Shown: positions 1-14,062, numbered from the stretch's first letter. The stretch: 64,000 nucleotides of DNA from Paramecium sonneborni (GCA_905182985.1 CAJJDN010000023.1:62001-126000), one strand, 5' to 3'. Translations and numbers: made by a program. Notes: generated by a model not told the origin, from the letters alone.

Positions 1-3000
1 ATTTTATGTAAGTATATAAGGTTTACAATAATTAAAAGTATTTATTTTATACTTTTTTAGATTAAGGAATTAAAGCTATATCTAAATCTTCATTATTAAA
101 TAACTCATTAAACCTTAAGAATAAACGAGGATTCTTTGTTATTTCTTTTTTATTTTCATTAAGTCCAGTAGAAAATTCAATTAAACTTAATAAACCTTAA
201 TAATATAATTCCCATTTCTTTGAATTATCAACAGATTTATCAGATAAAAAATTTACTAATAAAGTTGTTGTTTCTAAAACAAAATTAAAATTATTAGTTA
301 TGGAATCTTATTATTTTTAAATTCTTAAAAATCTTTAAAATTCTATATTTACGTTCTCACATAATCCTTACAAAACTTGTAAAACTTTGATACATATTTT
401 TATATAATTTTTATTATCTGATGGACTTAATTCATCTAATTTTATTCCTACATCAACACTATAAAAATCTTTAAAAAATTGAACAAATATTTTTTTATGT
501 TTTTTTTGATTTTATAAAAGATTTGAAAATCTTTATTAAACTTCTATATTACCAAAATCTAATAAATGATGTAACAAACCTAAAGAATCAAATTATTCAC
601 TTGCTATTTAACTATTTAATTATTCAATTGCTATTACATGAATATCACATTCAGATATAATATTTTAGTATATTCCAAATTATTCAATAGTGTTATTGTT
701 ATGTTTTTCAGTAATTCTTGAATTTTTGTCTTCTTCAAGATCATCATCTTCAATTTCATCATTTTCATTTTTTTTATTTGGTTTGTTCATCTCCAAAAAT
801 ATTTTGCAGAATTTAATTAAATAACTAGGATGCTTTGAAAATATTTATTTGCAATTCATTAAAAATTCTTTAAATTTTTCTTCTTTAAGAAAATTTTCTG
901 ACTATAGTTAAAGTTCATGTAAAAAGAATAAAATTTGTACATCTTCTGACAAAGGATTCAGAATTTTTCCACAACAACCTTTTTATAAAAAGATTTTTCT
1001 AATATAATCTTTTTTTTTCTCTTCAAACTATTCTTTTAATTCTTATAAATTTAATTCCTCTTTTAACCTTTCTTAAGCCTAAGTAGTTTAATCATTAAAT
1101 TCATTTTATGAACTAAGTGCCTTTTTAAAATAAGTCCAATTCTCACCTTTTGAAACTTAAGAAATTTTTTGAAATTTTAAAGTAGGAAAATCTTCTTATG
1201 TGATGTATATTTTATTATTTTAATTACAAATCTCTTTTAATTTTGATAATCTGTCTTTCTAATTCAATTATTCTACATGATCTATTAAATCTTAAAGTAT
1301 TATGTGTTATCTAATGCAATAAATTTATAATCTATTTTAGAGATTGAAATCATATTGATTTACAATAAATAATTCAATTATTTCAGATATTTATTATATG
1401 AATTCTCTTTTCTCTTATATCAAAGGAACAGAATTATTAAGTAATACTGCTCTAATCATTTCTATTATCTATTTATATTCTTCAACTAAGTTGCATTCGT
1501 TCTACCTTTCCAAAATTCTAAATTCATCAATAACACAAATAAGAAATTCAAAAACATATATAATGTATTTCCAATACTCTTTATTGTTAAGTATTATTTA
1601 ATTTCCTAGATTATGATTTTTTTAATATTTCTACATTAGTTATAAATCTGGGATAATTACTGAATTTATTAATTCTTTAAGTTAAAAATTATCAATAAGA
1701 TCTCCAATAAGATTATTTTATTTCACTAAATTAATGTATAATTAAAAGATACTCTTTAAATAAGCAGTTTTTACAATATAAGGTTCATTTTATAATACTG
1801 TTGTTAATTATTCAAACTATAAAATTCTTTAAGTTTCAGATATACCTATATAATAGTTTTCACATGCTTCTGATATCAGATTTAAGGCACTTGAATGAAG
1901 TTTGAGTTAATAATATCGAGGAGCACCATTTTGTATTTTTTTATCTTTTTAATTCTTTTCTTCAAAATATTACATGGGATCTATGAGATTTCGAAAGTTT
2001 TGAAGAATTAAATGTAAAATTTATTTTTAATTACTTAATTGATTTAATCTAGGTTTTTTAGATGTTTTTGTAAATCCTTTTAAAATTTTTAAATATTATC
2101 TTCCAGCTCTCATATGAATTAAATTTTCATTTAAATTCAATAACTTAGAAATATTTATAATTATATCTATTATTGGACAAGAATCACTGTAAAGTTCTAA
2201 TTTAGAGATAGATAGAGATTTATAAAAAAAATTATCACCTTAAGGTTAAGGCATTAATATTATTTTTAAAAGAGAATCTAATTTAGGTAACAAAATTTAT
2301 AAATTGGTTTGATTATCTCTAATAAAATTTTCCCAAAATTTTAAAAGATTTCTATAAAAAAACACAACGTGTTCATTTTCTATAATATGATCTGAATTCA
2401 AAATGAATTCAATAAAAATTAAATGGATTCCTGCATTTCTAATCATATTTTATAAAGATTTATTATAAGATTGATTGTAACTTTTAATGCTTTCAAATAA
2501 TGAATTTACCTTCTAAACATATTGAGATATTTGTTAGAAAGATTTTTCAAATTCATTTAATTTCTTATTGCTTTATTAATTAATTTGTACATACTTGACT
2601 GCTCTTTTAACATATTATTTTATTTCCTTAGGTCCCTAATCAGTTTAGGTTTCGTAATATCCATTAACAATTCCAAAATATTTACGTTCTATTTCATCAT
2701 CAAGTATTTCCACTTCTTTAATTTCTTTAAGATCATACTATTAATTATTAAAACTTAAAATTAAATATTACAAAATTTCGCTATTGAGATATGGAAATTT
2801 TGTTGCTCCAAATAAGCAATTAAATAAAATTGTATTATGATTTGTAAATAAATCATTCATTGAACTTTCTTTCGAAGTTAGGTATTATAAGACTTATAAA
2901 TTGGCTTATAAGTAAAATAATACTTTATATATGCTTAAGGATTCTTAAAATATCTATTCTATTAAATCTGAATCATTACAAATAGATGTAGACCATAACA

Positions 3001-6000
3001 AAAAATCTGCAATCCACGATTAATTAAAGTTGAGATTAAATTTATTAAATTATGAAGATATTAATTTACTTTTTGTTTATTACATATTTTTCAAATTTAA
3101 AACAAAAGTTTTCTCTTCTTAAAATTCGAAAGTCTTAAAATTATTATTTTATTGAATAAGCAATATAAAAAAAATATTCGGTAATATTTATTATATTTCT
3201 CTATTTCTATTTAATGTATTGTATCCTAAATCAATTGAATTTTTTATTATACGAATCAAACTAAAAAAAAATTTCAATTACATTTTAGAAATTTATGTAT
3301 AATTAAATGAATTATTTGAATCTTCAATTAATATTTATGGATATTCTTATTACAAGAATAAATTTATAAAAATATCATGATATTTTTGACTAGTTATAAT
3401 ATGAGATGAAAAAGACTTTAGATATAAAAGTTCTCTCATATTTTCTTAAGTTCTTATAGTTTCTTATTAATAATTTAAATATGGTTCTGTTTATTTAAGA
3501 TTATTTGATGAAATATTTTCATAAAAATATCTACCAGATTCTAATTCTTTATCAAAATCTCCTAATGCTTATCTTAAATAACAAGTATTTTCAAAAACTG
3601 AAACTTTAGTCAAAGGATCTATATCAAAATATAATGATGAAAATAATTCTATAACAACTTATTTACATGATAAACTATGTTTGGATTTTAATATTTTATC
3701 TAAAAAATTTTCATTAATACCAACTTAATTTTTTATTAAATTCATATTTTTAAAATTTCTACCTCTACACATAATTGCATATAAATTCAAAATATTAAGC
3801 AAGTATTATTCATAATTATGATAATTTCTTTCTTAATCATGTTTAACAAAATATTCAAAAGATATTTGATTTTCTACTAAATGAGAATAATATAAATGAT
3901 GATTGTTACAAAATTTTCTATTATTTTTAGCAAAATCTTTAACTTCAGTTTCTATTTCTAAAATAGGTAATTATTCTATTATTAGACATTTTAATAATTT
4001 GCATTTGTTATTTTTAAACAATGCCTTTCTACATAAATTTTAACCTTCTACACTTATATGAGATGATGATAATATAAATAAATTAATGATTGTTATAATG
4101 AAAATTTAATCCTCTAAATTCTTCTCTGTTATTATAGAAATTCTATTCATCCATTTTTTGGCTATTACAGGATTGTATTTAGCTTTTGAAACTATTTATT
4201 TAAACAATTTTTCTATTTTCTCTCTATTATAATTTAATTGACTAAATAGAAAGTCAATTATGGAATCCTCTTAAATAACATAATTACAACAGCCAACATT
4301 ATCAAAAATTATTTAATATATAGTTTAATAGATTTCTTCTACTAAATAAAATTGTTTTTTCTTTTTAATCGAAGCAACAGGTTCAAATTTTTATCTTGCA
4401 ATTCTTTAGGCTGTTTTATCGCTAAAACTTGATTCTAATTTAATTTCTTAATTAGAAATTAAATTAATTAATTATTGCAATTTTATAAGCAAATCTAAAA
4501 TATCATATTAACATAAATTTAATTAGTTTTATTTTGTCTCTTAAATTGAATTATCTTAATTTAAAAATAAATTAATATTATTTAAAAGTTTTTAAAACTA
4601 ATTGATTTCATCTTATAATTATTTTTAATTATAAAATGCAATATTATATGAATATTTTAATTCTTTATCTAAAGCCCAATCCTATAAAAATATATAAAAT
4701 TCAACTATTCCAAAATAAAAAGATTAAATTTTATTAGCAGCCATAGCAATTTGATAAGGACCTCTAGCCACTTTAAAAAGTATTTAATCATATTGAGTTT
4801 TTAAACAATTTGTATTTATATTTATTTCATTATTATTTACACATTAAATAGTATAAGTTTAAAATTAAGAAAGTTATTAATTTTCTTAAATTCTGAAAAT
4901 TCTGTAAAACTCTCCTAAATTTATCTATTATTCTGCTTTTTATAAGTTCTTTATTTAAAATTCAAATTTAGGTTGTAAATAATCATATGCAACATGTAAT
5001 TCTTCATTTTCTAGATACAAGAATGTTCCTGTTAAAACATTTTTAATAATATAACTTTTTTAAACTCTATTTCGATCTTTTTTATTATTTTATTATTTAT
5101 AAGATTAACTTGTAATACTTATCAATTGCCAAAGAGAATTTACCTATAAATTGCTTTCTAATGTAATATGAAACATTTAATCTAAACTTTATTATTTTTT
5201 AATTTCAATAAGATTGAAGTATTCTTATATTATCGGTTGATTTTTTTTAAATATTTATCTTTTTTATAATAATTTAGTTGATGAAAATGATCTTTTAATA
5301 CTTAGATATCCTCCAAAAAGTCTATTTTTAAAAACTATAATATCTCCATTCATAATAAAATTGTCATTATCGTTTTCTGGATATTTACAAATTCTAAGTG
5401 TTGAAGCAATTTATGAAGCATGAACTTCAGAGAAAGGACTTGTTTATTAAATTCCTAATCCCCATTAATTTAAGTGAGCAACATTGCTCTTTAAAAATAG
5501 AATATCTCCATATAATACTGGTTCTCCTTAACTTTTAGTATTAGATTAAAGCATAAAGTTAGAATTAGATGTAATATTTTATTCTAATTTAAGTTCTCTA
5601 CAACAATTTTCTTTTGCTAAGGCTTAACTGTTAAGTGTTAAGAAACATTTTGAATAAAGATGTAATAGCTAAATTTCTTAACCATAAATAATATTAGTTT
5701 CACTTTCATTGGATTCTTCATTTCCTTTTTAATCCTCAGTAGTAACTTCTTTCTTTGCTTATTCATAAATAGATCGATTGCTATCAAGAATTCTAAATAA
5801 GCACTTAAAAATATTCCATTCAGCTTGTTTATTACACAAATCTTCCGTTTTCTTGATTAGTGTCGGTTATTCAGTTTATTTATTCCCAAAATACTCATTT
5901 GAATATTTTTAAAGAAGAAGACATTCCAACTTATTTGTTCCAAATCCTTCACCACAAATTAGACCTTTGTTATCATCTGGTAAATATGATTTTAAATATA

Positions 6001-6109
6001 TGATATCACCTTATCGAACATTATTTTAACTATTATTAGAATTTACAATATACTTTTCATCCTCCTAAATAATTTATTGTAAACTGCCCCAACATTCATC
6101 TTAATCCAT
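1..6109 (-). CDS. IP3 receptor/ryanodine receptor-like Ca2+ release channel, N-terminal part (3' end outside window)
   Basis: Reads as one open frame of about 2030 codons (TAA/TAG = Gln) from the ATG at 6109 down to the window edge. The same frame was checked at the start and near 4000, 3000, 2000, 700 and 130. The first ~400 residues contain repeated MIR/Ins145-type motifs: GDIIYLKS, GDILFLKS and GDIIVFKN, and a LAKENCCREL stretch like that of inositol-trisphosphate receptors. Around residue 1900 is LCENVNIEFQRFLR, the signature of the RIH-associated domain shared by IP3 and ryanodine receptors. By family, the missing C-terminus should carry the pore, which would release Ca2+ from ER, alveolar sacs or the contractile vacuole. 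Paramecium is known to have a family of such channels. I cannot assign the subfamily without the pore. An acidic stretch (DENDEIEDDDLEED) lies near residue 1785. Confidence 0.88.
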
Positions 6110-6283
6110 CCTATTAATGATAATATAATTAATTAATTAATTAATCTAAAGGATAATGATAATTATAAAAATTAATATGTTTTTGTCATAGATTTCAGAT
6201 AGCATTTGCAGTAAATAATTAATTAAAAAACTTGATATTGTTTATAAATTGTTTTACTATAAATTTTTTATATGATAAATTAA

Positions 6284-8039
6284 ATGGAATCTAAATCAAT
6301 GACAATAAGTGCAAAATTGTAGCAGTCAAATTATTCTGCTATATCAAATCTACCTAAACATGTTATTAGACAAATAAAATGTGAAGGTAAAATCTATATA
6401 AATATAATCGCAAGGCGAGTTATATATTTAAGCTTCTGGGAAATGTTAGAAAATTTGGAATGAGATGAGAAGGAATGATTTTGTAACAGATGCTTAATTA
6501 AACTTTATAACAGTATAAAGAATTTTTGAGATCTGCAGAACAGAGTTTGTTTAATTATTGAAACTGTAAAATGACAAAGATTTCTTTGAACTTTTTGATT
6601 AAGATAATGATGGGTATGTTATTAGATATTAAATTATTAGTATCTTAAATGAAGATGAGTAAATATTAGTATTTTCAGTCATAAAAGAAAAAATGCATTA
6701 AGTGGCAACAGCTTTACTAAAAATATAGGAATATATATTATTTAAATAGTTGATGAAAGAATTAAGAACATTAGAGTCTAATATAGCATAATATTAGAAT
6801 TAACTTAGATAAAGAATATCAGTGAAAGAAAGAAAAGTTTATAAAGAAATTGGGTAAGAGAAATTAGATGATTTCTATGATTAATATTATTAGGAGTTTT
6901 AATAACTTACTAAATATAAAATAGATAGAAGGTATATATTTTATCATAATTGAGAGCACAATTAAAATAATCTTAAGAAAATGAACTTGGTTAATTGGAA
7001 GATCGTTTATCAAAGGATACAGAATTAATGAAAGTGAAACCAAAGAAGAAATTAAAGGATTTACAAACATAAGAAAAATTGGTTAGTTTAGAAGAGAGAG
7101 TTGAGGAAGCCTTAGATTTTAGAAAAGAACTTAAAGATTTAGAAAAAAATGAATAAGATAGAGTTTATAGAGTTTAAAAATATAGATTAGAAAAATAACA
7201 TAGTGATTTATTGTTTAAATAAGAAAAGGAAAGAGAATAATTAGAAGGTAAACTTTAAGAAACAGAATATAAATTAATAATTTAAATGAAAAAAGCATAT
7301 GATGTATTACTAAAATAAATTAATTTACATAACAATGAAATAACAAGAATTTAAAGTTTATCAAATAATTTAGCAATGAGAAAAGGTTTATATGAAGGAG
7401 AAGCAAAAAGATAGAAAGTGTAATCATAATTATAAAATGCAATTATTGCATAAACTAAAGCAATTGTAAATAAGGAAACAAAAGTAAATGATTTAGATGA
7501 ATTTTAAGAATCTGAAACAATAAGAAAATTAGAAACTAGAAAAAGTATATAAATTGCAGGATCTCCTGGAAAAGTAAAATTAATTTATATATTAAAGCCT
7601 ATTTTTTCTGAAGAAAGTGATAAAACACCTATGGGTTAGGCATTAAATGGGAAAAATAAGAATTTTTATCAAATTAGAAAAATAATAAAAGAATCAAAGA
7701 ATATTACTTAATTTTATATAAAGAAAAAATATGGAGCAGTATATAGATATTTTTAAGATTAATTTAGGATTTACCAGTTAATTTTGTAAAGAGTGCACAT
7801 AATATCTAAGGTGATTAACATGAAAAGATTGAAAGATTTTTATCAGTTAAAAGAAAATCTCATCATGAAATTTTACCACCAATAACATAATTATATGATG
7901 ATGATATGTAAGAAAAAGTATGTTATATTATTTATAAGTTAAGCAAATAAAAGGAATTAGAAAAACTGATGAAGAAATTAAAAAAGAAAAAGCATTAAAA
8001 AGAGCATTTATAAATGAAAAATTATTTAGGAATGATTGA
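6284..8039 (+). CDS. EF-hand coiled-coil protein, function unknown
   Basis: A 549-aa protein after removing four introns (6387..6414, 6932..6954, 7739..7767, 7918..7943). Each intron shifts or stops the frame if retained. Near residue 85 there is one clear EF-hand loop, DQDNDGYVIRYQ, with acidic residues at the calcium-coordinating positions. The middle (about 130-430) is long, charged and Q/E/K-rich, with heptad-like coiled coil. The tail is basic. The layout suggests a calcium-responsive cytoskeletal or ciliary structural protein, but that is inference; I do not recognise the family. It lies upstream of PRPF3 on the same strand with a 143-bp gap. The last intron is the least certain: a 26-nt removal gives the ending KLFRND. 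Confidence 0.75.
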
Positions 8040-8182
8040 TAAATAAAATAATTATTCAAATTATTTTTAATACACTTTCTTTTAACAATTTGTATATACT
8101 TATTCTTTAGATTTTATTAAGTGTTATATATTAAATAATTAAATATAATTTTTATCAATATGTCATCTAATATTAATAAAAT

Positions 8183-9851
8183 ATGAACAAGAATAAAGGT
8201 GTGAGTAAGGATGTTTAACACCATAATTTTTAGAAAAAAAACCTTAAAATCGTTCCTTAATAAAATTTGAATGCAAAGATTAAATAACCAGATTTGAATA
8301 GAAAATTATTAGCAATGCCTATTGATGCTAAATATAAAGCTGTGCTTGGACCAGATACTGATAGTTTAGTGGCTTATCTGAAACATAAAAAAAAGAAATA
8401 AAAAGCTATATAAAAATATAAAGATTTAGGATAAATATTAGAAGAGCCAAAGTAAGAGGTTGATAAATTATTACCTGAAGAAATTTATGAAACTGATGAA
8501 GGTAAATTAAATGATGTTAATGGAAAAATTATACATAAGATCAATAAAAATATTTAAAAATTATTAAGAAAGGTAGAAGCGTGAAAAAGTTGATAAGATT
8601 TCAAAAATTCAAAATATTTTAAATAATTCTTTAAATGATAAAGGAAGATTCTTAGATAAAAATTTTTACATTACAAAGCAGTAATGCAAAAATATAGAAA
8701 TGAAAATTGTTAGCATTTAATTTTATTGAGAATAATAATAAAAATTAAGAATTAATATAACAAGGTTCAATTTAGATGATAAAGTAGCTGAAAAAGAGAC
8801 ATAGAATTTAACAAGTACTACGAATTAAATAAATTTGAAAAGAGTTTGTGTTAAAATGAAACATCATGATCTGATACCAAATATAGAATGGTGGGATAAG
8901 CCATTATATCCAGAATATCAAGCAAATTATATTCCTATAAATATATATAGTGAATAAGAACATAAATAACCTGCAACAGCTCATACTTAAGAAGAAATTC
9001 AAAGACAAATAACTTTTTTATAATAATTATAATATACAGATACAACTATATTATTAGAAAAAATAACAAAATTACTTGAACATCCTAAACCATTTATTAT
9101 AAGTGAATTAATATAGAATAGAGAGAAAGCAGCTCTACCTTCAATTTTAACAAAAAAAGAAAGAAAGAAAAGATTGAGAAAAATATGTATGGATATTTAG
9201 AAAGAAAAATAAGATAAAATTAGATTAGGTTTATAAAAACCATCTCCACCTAGAATAACTTTATAAAATATGATGGCAATATTAAGAGCAGAAGCATAAA
9301 TAGATCCAAGTAAGGCTGAATAAGAAGTAAGAAGATAAATTTAGGCTAGATTAGATAAACATATTAAATAAAATAAAGAAAGAGAATTAACTAAAGAATA
9401 AAGAGGAGATAAATTAAAATTAAAATGGTAAAAAGATGCTTCATAAGAAATTAGAGTTGCTGTATTTAGAATTGATGATGATTTATCATCTAATAATTTA
9501 GAATCTAAAAAATTAAAATTTAAAGTAGACAAGAATGCATAATAAGACAGCTTATGCGGAGTATGTTAAATTGCAAATTAAAATGGATAATCAGTTGTAC
9601 CTTCTATTGTTGTAGCTGAAGGTGGACCTAAAGGAATTAAATTTTATAAACAATTACTCTTAAATAGAATTAAATGGAAATCTGATGTTTCAAAATAAGG
9701 TTGTATATTACTTTGGGAAGGAGTTGCTAAATAGCATGCATTTAATAAATGGAAAATTATTGAAATTAAAAGTGAAGCTGAAGTAAAAAGAATATTAGCA
9801 GAAAAGGGAGTTGAACAATTCTGGGATTTAGCAATGAATAATCAAAATTGA
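8183..9851 (+). CDS. PRPF3: U4/U6 snRNP protein Prp3
   Basis: Prp3 holds together the U4/U6 duplex and the U4/U6-U5 tri-snRNP during pre-mRNA splicing in the nucleus. The C-terminal half is unmistakable. It has IPNIEWWDKPLYP (IEWWD is a Prp3 hallmark), LTKKERKKRLRK, IRLGLQKPSPPRITLQNMM, LTKEQRGDKLKLKW, then VVAEGGPKGIKFYKQLL and the ending GVEQFWDLAMN of the DUF1115 domain. One intron is supported at 8573..8597 (25 nt). One in-frame TGA remains at 8727..8729, in the weakly conserved region before IEWWD. No consensus intron of length 3n removes it, so it is either a non-canonical intron, a local sequence error or a true lesion. The length (~545 aa) is a little short for the family. A tiny-intron genome depends on this machinery. 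Confidence 0.88.
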
Positions 9852-9962
9852 TATAGTTTATTCAAAAAATAATTATCATTCAATTCTAATTATCTCCTCG
9901 TATAATAGATTGATCAACAAAATTTTATCTTATAAAAAAATATATTTTACTTTATTCTTATC

Positions 9963-11668
9963 ATGGGTTGTTGTTCATTTAAATGTTATAAAGAGGAAAC
10001 AGGTATTAAAGATTTAAACTTAAGTTTTAACTATAGAAGAAAGATAATTAGATTAGATAGAAATTGTGATTTCTAATCAGAATGGTCCAAATGCGACAAC
10101 AAAAATATTATTTCAAGATAAAGAAACTACAGGAATAAAATCAAGTTCTTTATCTAAAGAATAAATTTATTAAAATGATTTAGAATAGTAGTAAGATTAA
10201 ACAAAAAATAAGGAAGGAAATAATTCAGAAATGATTAAAAAAACAATAAATGGAACAATGAAATTAACACCAGAAATGTTAGTTAGAAAGTAATGTATTA
10301 CTGAGAAATTTCTCTCTCATTATGAAATTATAAAAAAACTAGGATAAGGAGGATTTGGTGAAGTTTATTTGGTTAAACATTTATCAACTAAAAATTTGAG
10401 AGCTGCAAAAGTGATACTAAGAAAAACAATAAATTGTGAAGAAACATTATTAGAGGAGACAGAAATTTTAAAAACTTTAGATCATCCTAACATTGTTAAA
10501 GTATTGGAAATATTTGCTGACTTTAAATATTATTATATAATAACTGAATACTGTAAAGGAGGCGAATTATTAGATAGAATAAAAACAATAACTAATTATA
10601 GTGAGAGAATAGCAGCAAAATATATGAAATAAGTATTTTCAGCAATAATGTATTGTCATAATAAAAATATAGTACATAGAGATTTAAAAGTATTAATTAA
10701 TAAATAAAATTTAGCCAGAAAATATTTTATTTGATTCAAAAGATCCAGAGGCTAATTTAAAGGTGATAGATTTTGGAGCAAGTGAAAAAATGGTTAATGA
10801 ATCTAATTTGACAAAAAAGGTTGGAACTCCTTATTATGTTGCACCTGAAGTAATATCAGAACCAGAATATGATAAAAAAGTTGATGTATGGTCTTGTGGT
10901 GTTATACTATATATTTTGATGATAGGCAGACCTCCATTTAGAGGATAAAATGATATTGAAACTTTAAGATTAGCTAAATTAGGTAAATTTAATACAAATC
11001 ATGAACGTTGGAATAGATTAAGTAATTAAGTCAAGGATTTAATCATAAAAATGATAGTAGTTGATCCAAAATAAAGAATCAATATAGAAGAAGCTTTTTA
11101 ACATGATTGGATTTAAAATAATTAAAATAATGGAATTTAAGATTATAATATTATTAAAACACTTAGTTAATTTACTGCATAAAATAAATTAAGAGCAGCA
11201 ATCATTTAATTTATTTCAGTTTAATTGGTTAATAAAGAAGAAAGCGTTAAATTATCTTAAACATTTAAATCTTTGGATATTAATGGTGATGGTACATTAA
11301 GTAAAGAAGAATTATTAAAAGGAATTTTAACTGCTGATATTGATCATTTTTAAGCAGAAACAATGGTAAATGAATTAATGTAAGAATTAGATGTAAATGA
11401 ATCTGGTAAAGTTGATTTTACTGAATTTTTATCGGCTGCTTTTGTACTTTAATAAAAAATAACTATTAATAATATATAAAATGCTTTCAAAATGTTTGAT
11501 ATTGATGGAAATGGTGCAATTAGTAAAAATGAATTAGAAAATATTTTTGGAGGAATAGAAATTGATAATTAAGCATGGTAAGATATTTTAGATAAATTTG
11601 ATTTTAATAAAGATGGAGTTATTGAAGAACAAGAATTTATTAAACTTTTGGAAAATATTTAATTATGA
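9963..11668 (+). CDS. calcium-dependent protein kinase (CDPK) with four EF-hands
   Basis: A 552-aa Ser/Thr kinase activated directly by Ca2+. Introns are 10003..10024 (22 nt) and 10690..10714 (25 nt). The N-terminus MGCCSFKC has Gly2 and cysteines suited to N-myristoylation and palmitoylation, so it probably sits at a membrane. The kinase domain is about residues 110-375: glycine loop GQGGFGEV, VIL-K lysine region, IVHRDLKPEN catalytic loop (the intron falls right after HRDLK), DFGASE, GTPYYVAPEV and DVWSCGV. Four EF-hand loops follow at roughly 423, 460, 496 and 530: DINGDGTLSKEE, DVNESGKVDFTE, DIDGNGAISKNE and DFNKDGVIEEQE. All key catalytic residues are present. The architecture is the plant/alveolate CDPK type. 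It ends 46 bp before the next ATG. Confidence 0.95.
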
Positions 11669-11714
11669 ATACCATCTTATTTTTTTGTATTTATTTCTTA
11701 TTTTATTATTTTTT

Positions 11715-13319
11715 ATGTAACCTAATTTTGAGGAATGTCATGAAAAAAAACTTAAAAAATATCGATAAAAATTTGAAACTATGCTATACGGATATTAAAC
11801 TGAAAGAAAATCATTTTTTAACAATTATATTGATAAAGAACCTAAGACATGTAATTAAAGTCCAAATTAGACAAAAATGGAAAAAAATCAATTTTCTCTC
11901 TCAATTTGTAATCCATAAACTTAAAGATCTTCTATACGATGTTCTGTTAATAAAAATTAACAAGTGAATAGAAGAATTGTTTAGAAATAAACTTAATAAG
12001 TTATTTCAACTAATAAAAGCTTAAATTATGAATTTTCTTTTCCAAAATGGATTTCAGAAAGAAGTGACTTCTAAAAATGGAAATCTCATAGGTAATGAAT
12101 CAATTAAATGGTTATTAAGTGATTTCGATATTAATTTAAAGATAGTATCAATATGTAAAATGGAAACATTTAAAAGAGATTAAGCTTAAAAATAAATAGT
12201 AGCATTATATTTACAAAAATTGAGTTTATTTAAATTAATGCCTTTAGTACTTTTATAAGAATTGGCAGGTAGATTAACCTACAAATAAATAAGATCTGAA
12301 TCAGATTTAACTTTATGTAAAATAGGTGAAATTGGAAATTGTATGTATATTATTTTTTAAGGAACTGTGAAAGTAATAATTAAAGTACAAGTTTAAATTA
12401 AATATGTTAGGATATTTGTGTTAAAGAGTTTCATGATAATGAACATTTAGGAAGATAAGCATTAGAAACTGATGCTCCTAGAAATGCTACTTTAATATGC
12501 ACTTAAAATTCTCATATTTTGATATTGAGTAGATGGGATTATTAATAATGTTTGAATAATCTATTTAAAATAGAAAGACCAAAATGGATTAATTTTATTA
12601 ATTCAATACATTTTTTTAGAAACTTTTCGTCTTAGAAAATATAAAGGTTATGTGAAGATTTAAAAGGAAAATTCATGTCAGCAAAAGATTGTCTATATAA
12701 AATCGGAGATCAAATTGATAACTTTTATATAGTAAAGAGCGGAGTTCTTGTAAAGAAAGTTGTTGTTAATTTAGAAAAATCTAACAGATGGCCAGTAAAA
12801 ACAAAAGTATGGTTATAAAATACTGTTGCAACAAGATAGGAAATCACTATAAAATATGAAAGTTAATCATTATTAGGATATTATGAAATAGTCACATAAG
12901 AAACACTTGGATTAAAATATAGAACTGAAGAAATTAATGCTTTTGAAGATTGTTTTTTATTATTTATTCCGAGAATTAAATTTTAAGATATTTTTGATTT
13001 GGATGATCAAAAGCAATTTCAAGAATTGTTCTTAAAATTGTATCCTACTACATTTGATTAACTAATTAAAATGGTTAAAGAATAAGATCAAAAGAAAAAA
13101 TTAGAATTTAAAACAATAAAAGATGCTTTGATTGAAGGATTATAAAATGCTGATCAAATAAAATTATAAAAAGTATATTAATCTTAGTTATCATAGAAAA
13201 CAAAAAAATATAAAGAGATTTTACTAAATGCGAAAAACAGATTGAAATAATATTAATAAACAAAAGGAATCATCTAAACAGAGATAAGATAAAAAGTTAT
13301 GAATTCAATTTACGAATGA
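11715..13319 (+). CDS. cyclic nucleotide-binding domain protein
   Basis: A 516-aa protein, with introns at 12092..12119 (28 nt) and 12385..12410 (26 nt). Two cNMP-binding-type beta-barrels can be seen. One is near residue 190-270 (KIGEIGNCMYIIFQGTVKV, then EHLGRQALETDAPRNATLIC, where A-x-R-NAT resembles the phosphate-binding cassette). The second is from about 310 (YKIGDQIDNFYIVKSGVLVKK). The ending is a basic, Gln-rich helix. There is no kinase or channel domain, so it is a stand-alone sensor or regulatory subunit. Whether either pocket binds cAMP or cGMP cannot be judged; the canonical FGE-L and R-A-A residues are only partly kept. The start was chosen at the first ATG in frame after the CDPK stop, giving MQPNFEECHEKK. 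Confidence 0.8.
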
Positions 13320-14062
13320 TATTTTCACTATTTTTCTATTTTACTTAATTTTTTTCTTTCAAGTATTCTATTCATTTTATTGTATTTTGAAAAAAGAAGA
13401 AAAATTTAATAAGTTTGATGCTTTTCTATTTATAATATCAAATAATTTTTGAGAGTAGTAATTAATCTAAAATTTATTTTAAAATATTAGTAGATATTTT
13501 ATAAGAATTTTAAATTTGCTCTAAACTATTTTTTAATACATAATTTCTTACAAAATTGTTTTCAATTTATTTTTTGTGTTATTTAAATATAAGCAGCAAA
13601 GTCTATATTTTTCAGATTTTTAATTAACTCACAATAATTCGCTTATTAATGATTTTGTTAACTTAGCATTGGAATTAGTTGTGTTATTGTATTTTTAATT
13701 TGAATTTTTATAGAATAAGAAATGTTTAAATAAAGAATTTACTCCGATCTTATTGGTTTACTTTTGATAACTCAATTCATTTATAAATTTGTAAAATAAA
13801 TTAATAAAAAATTTATTTATCAATAATTTTAAAATCATTTATTAGTTAAATTAAATTTTTTTTACTGAAAAGTATGTAAATCTTTAAATAATGAAAATCT
13901 TAGATTGTATTGATATTTATTGTATTCGTATAAAATTTAAGTATATAAAAAGAAATTGTTCTATAATGATAAAATTGAATAAATGTATTTATATAATAAT
14001 TTGAAATAGTAAATTAATTTTTGTCAGAATTATATAATAATTTATTTATATTTATAGATACG
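13320..14062. other. 743-bp gene-poor stretch
   Basis: No protein-like frame with recognisable homology was seen. A 158-codon frame without TGA lies at 13418..13894 on the plus strand, but it is I/F/L/N/K-rich, as random AT-rich DNA translates, and has no domain or intron pattern. I treat it as chance. The stretch is long for this compact genome, so it may hold a decayed gene or the 5' region of the membrane protein that follows. Confidence 0.4.

Noticed and set aside
1398..1601. Membrane-like ORF on the plus strand
   Set aside because: Antisense shadow of the IP3-receptor-like gene; hydrophobic text is common opposite AT-rich coding sequence.
11665..11967. A 100-codon standard-code ORF on the plus strand
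   Set aside because: It is out of frame with the cNMP-binding gene that covers the same bases and has clear introns and motifs.
13418..13894. 158-codon open frame between two genes
   Set aside because: With TGA as the only stop, such lengths occur by chance in AT-rich DNA; composition is low-complexity and there is no domain.
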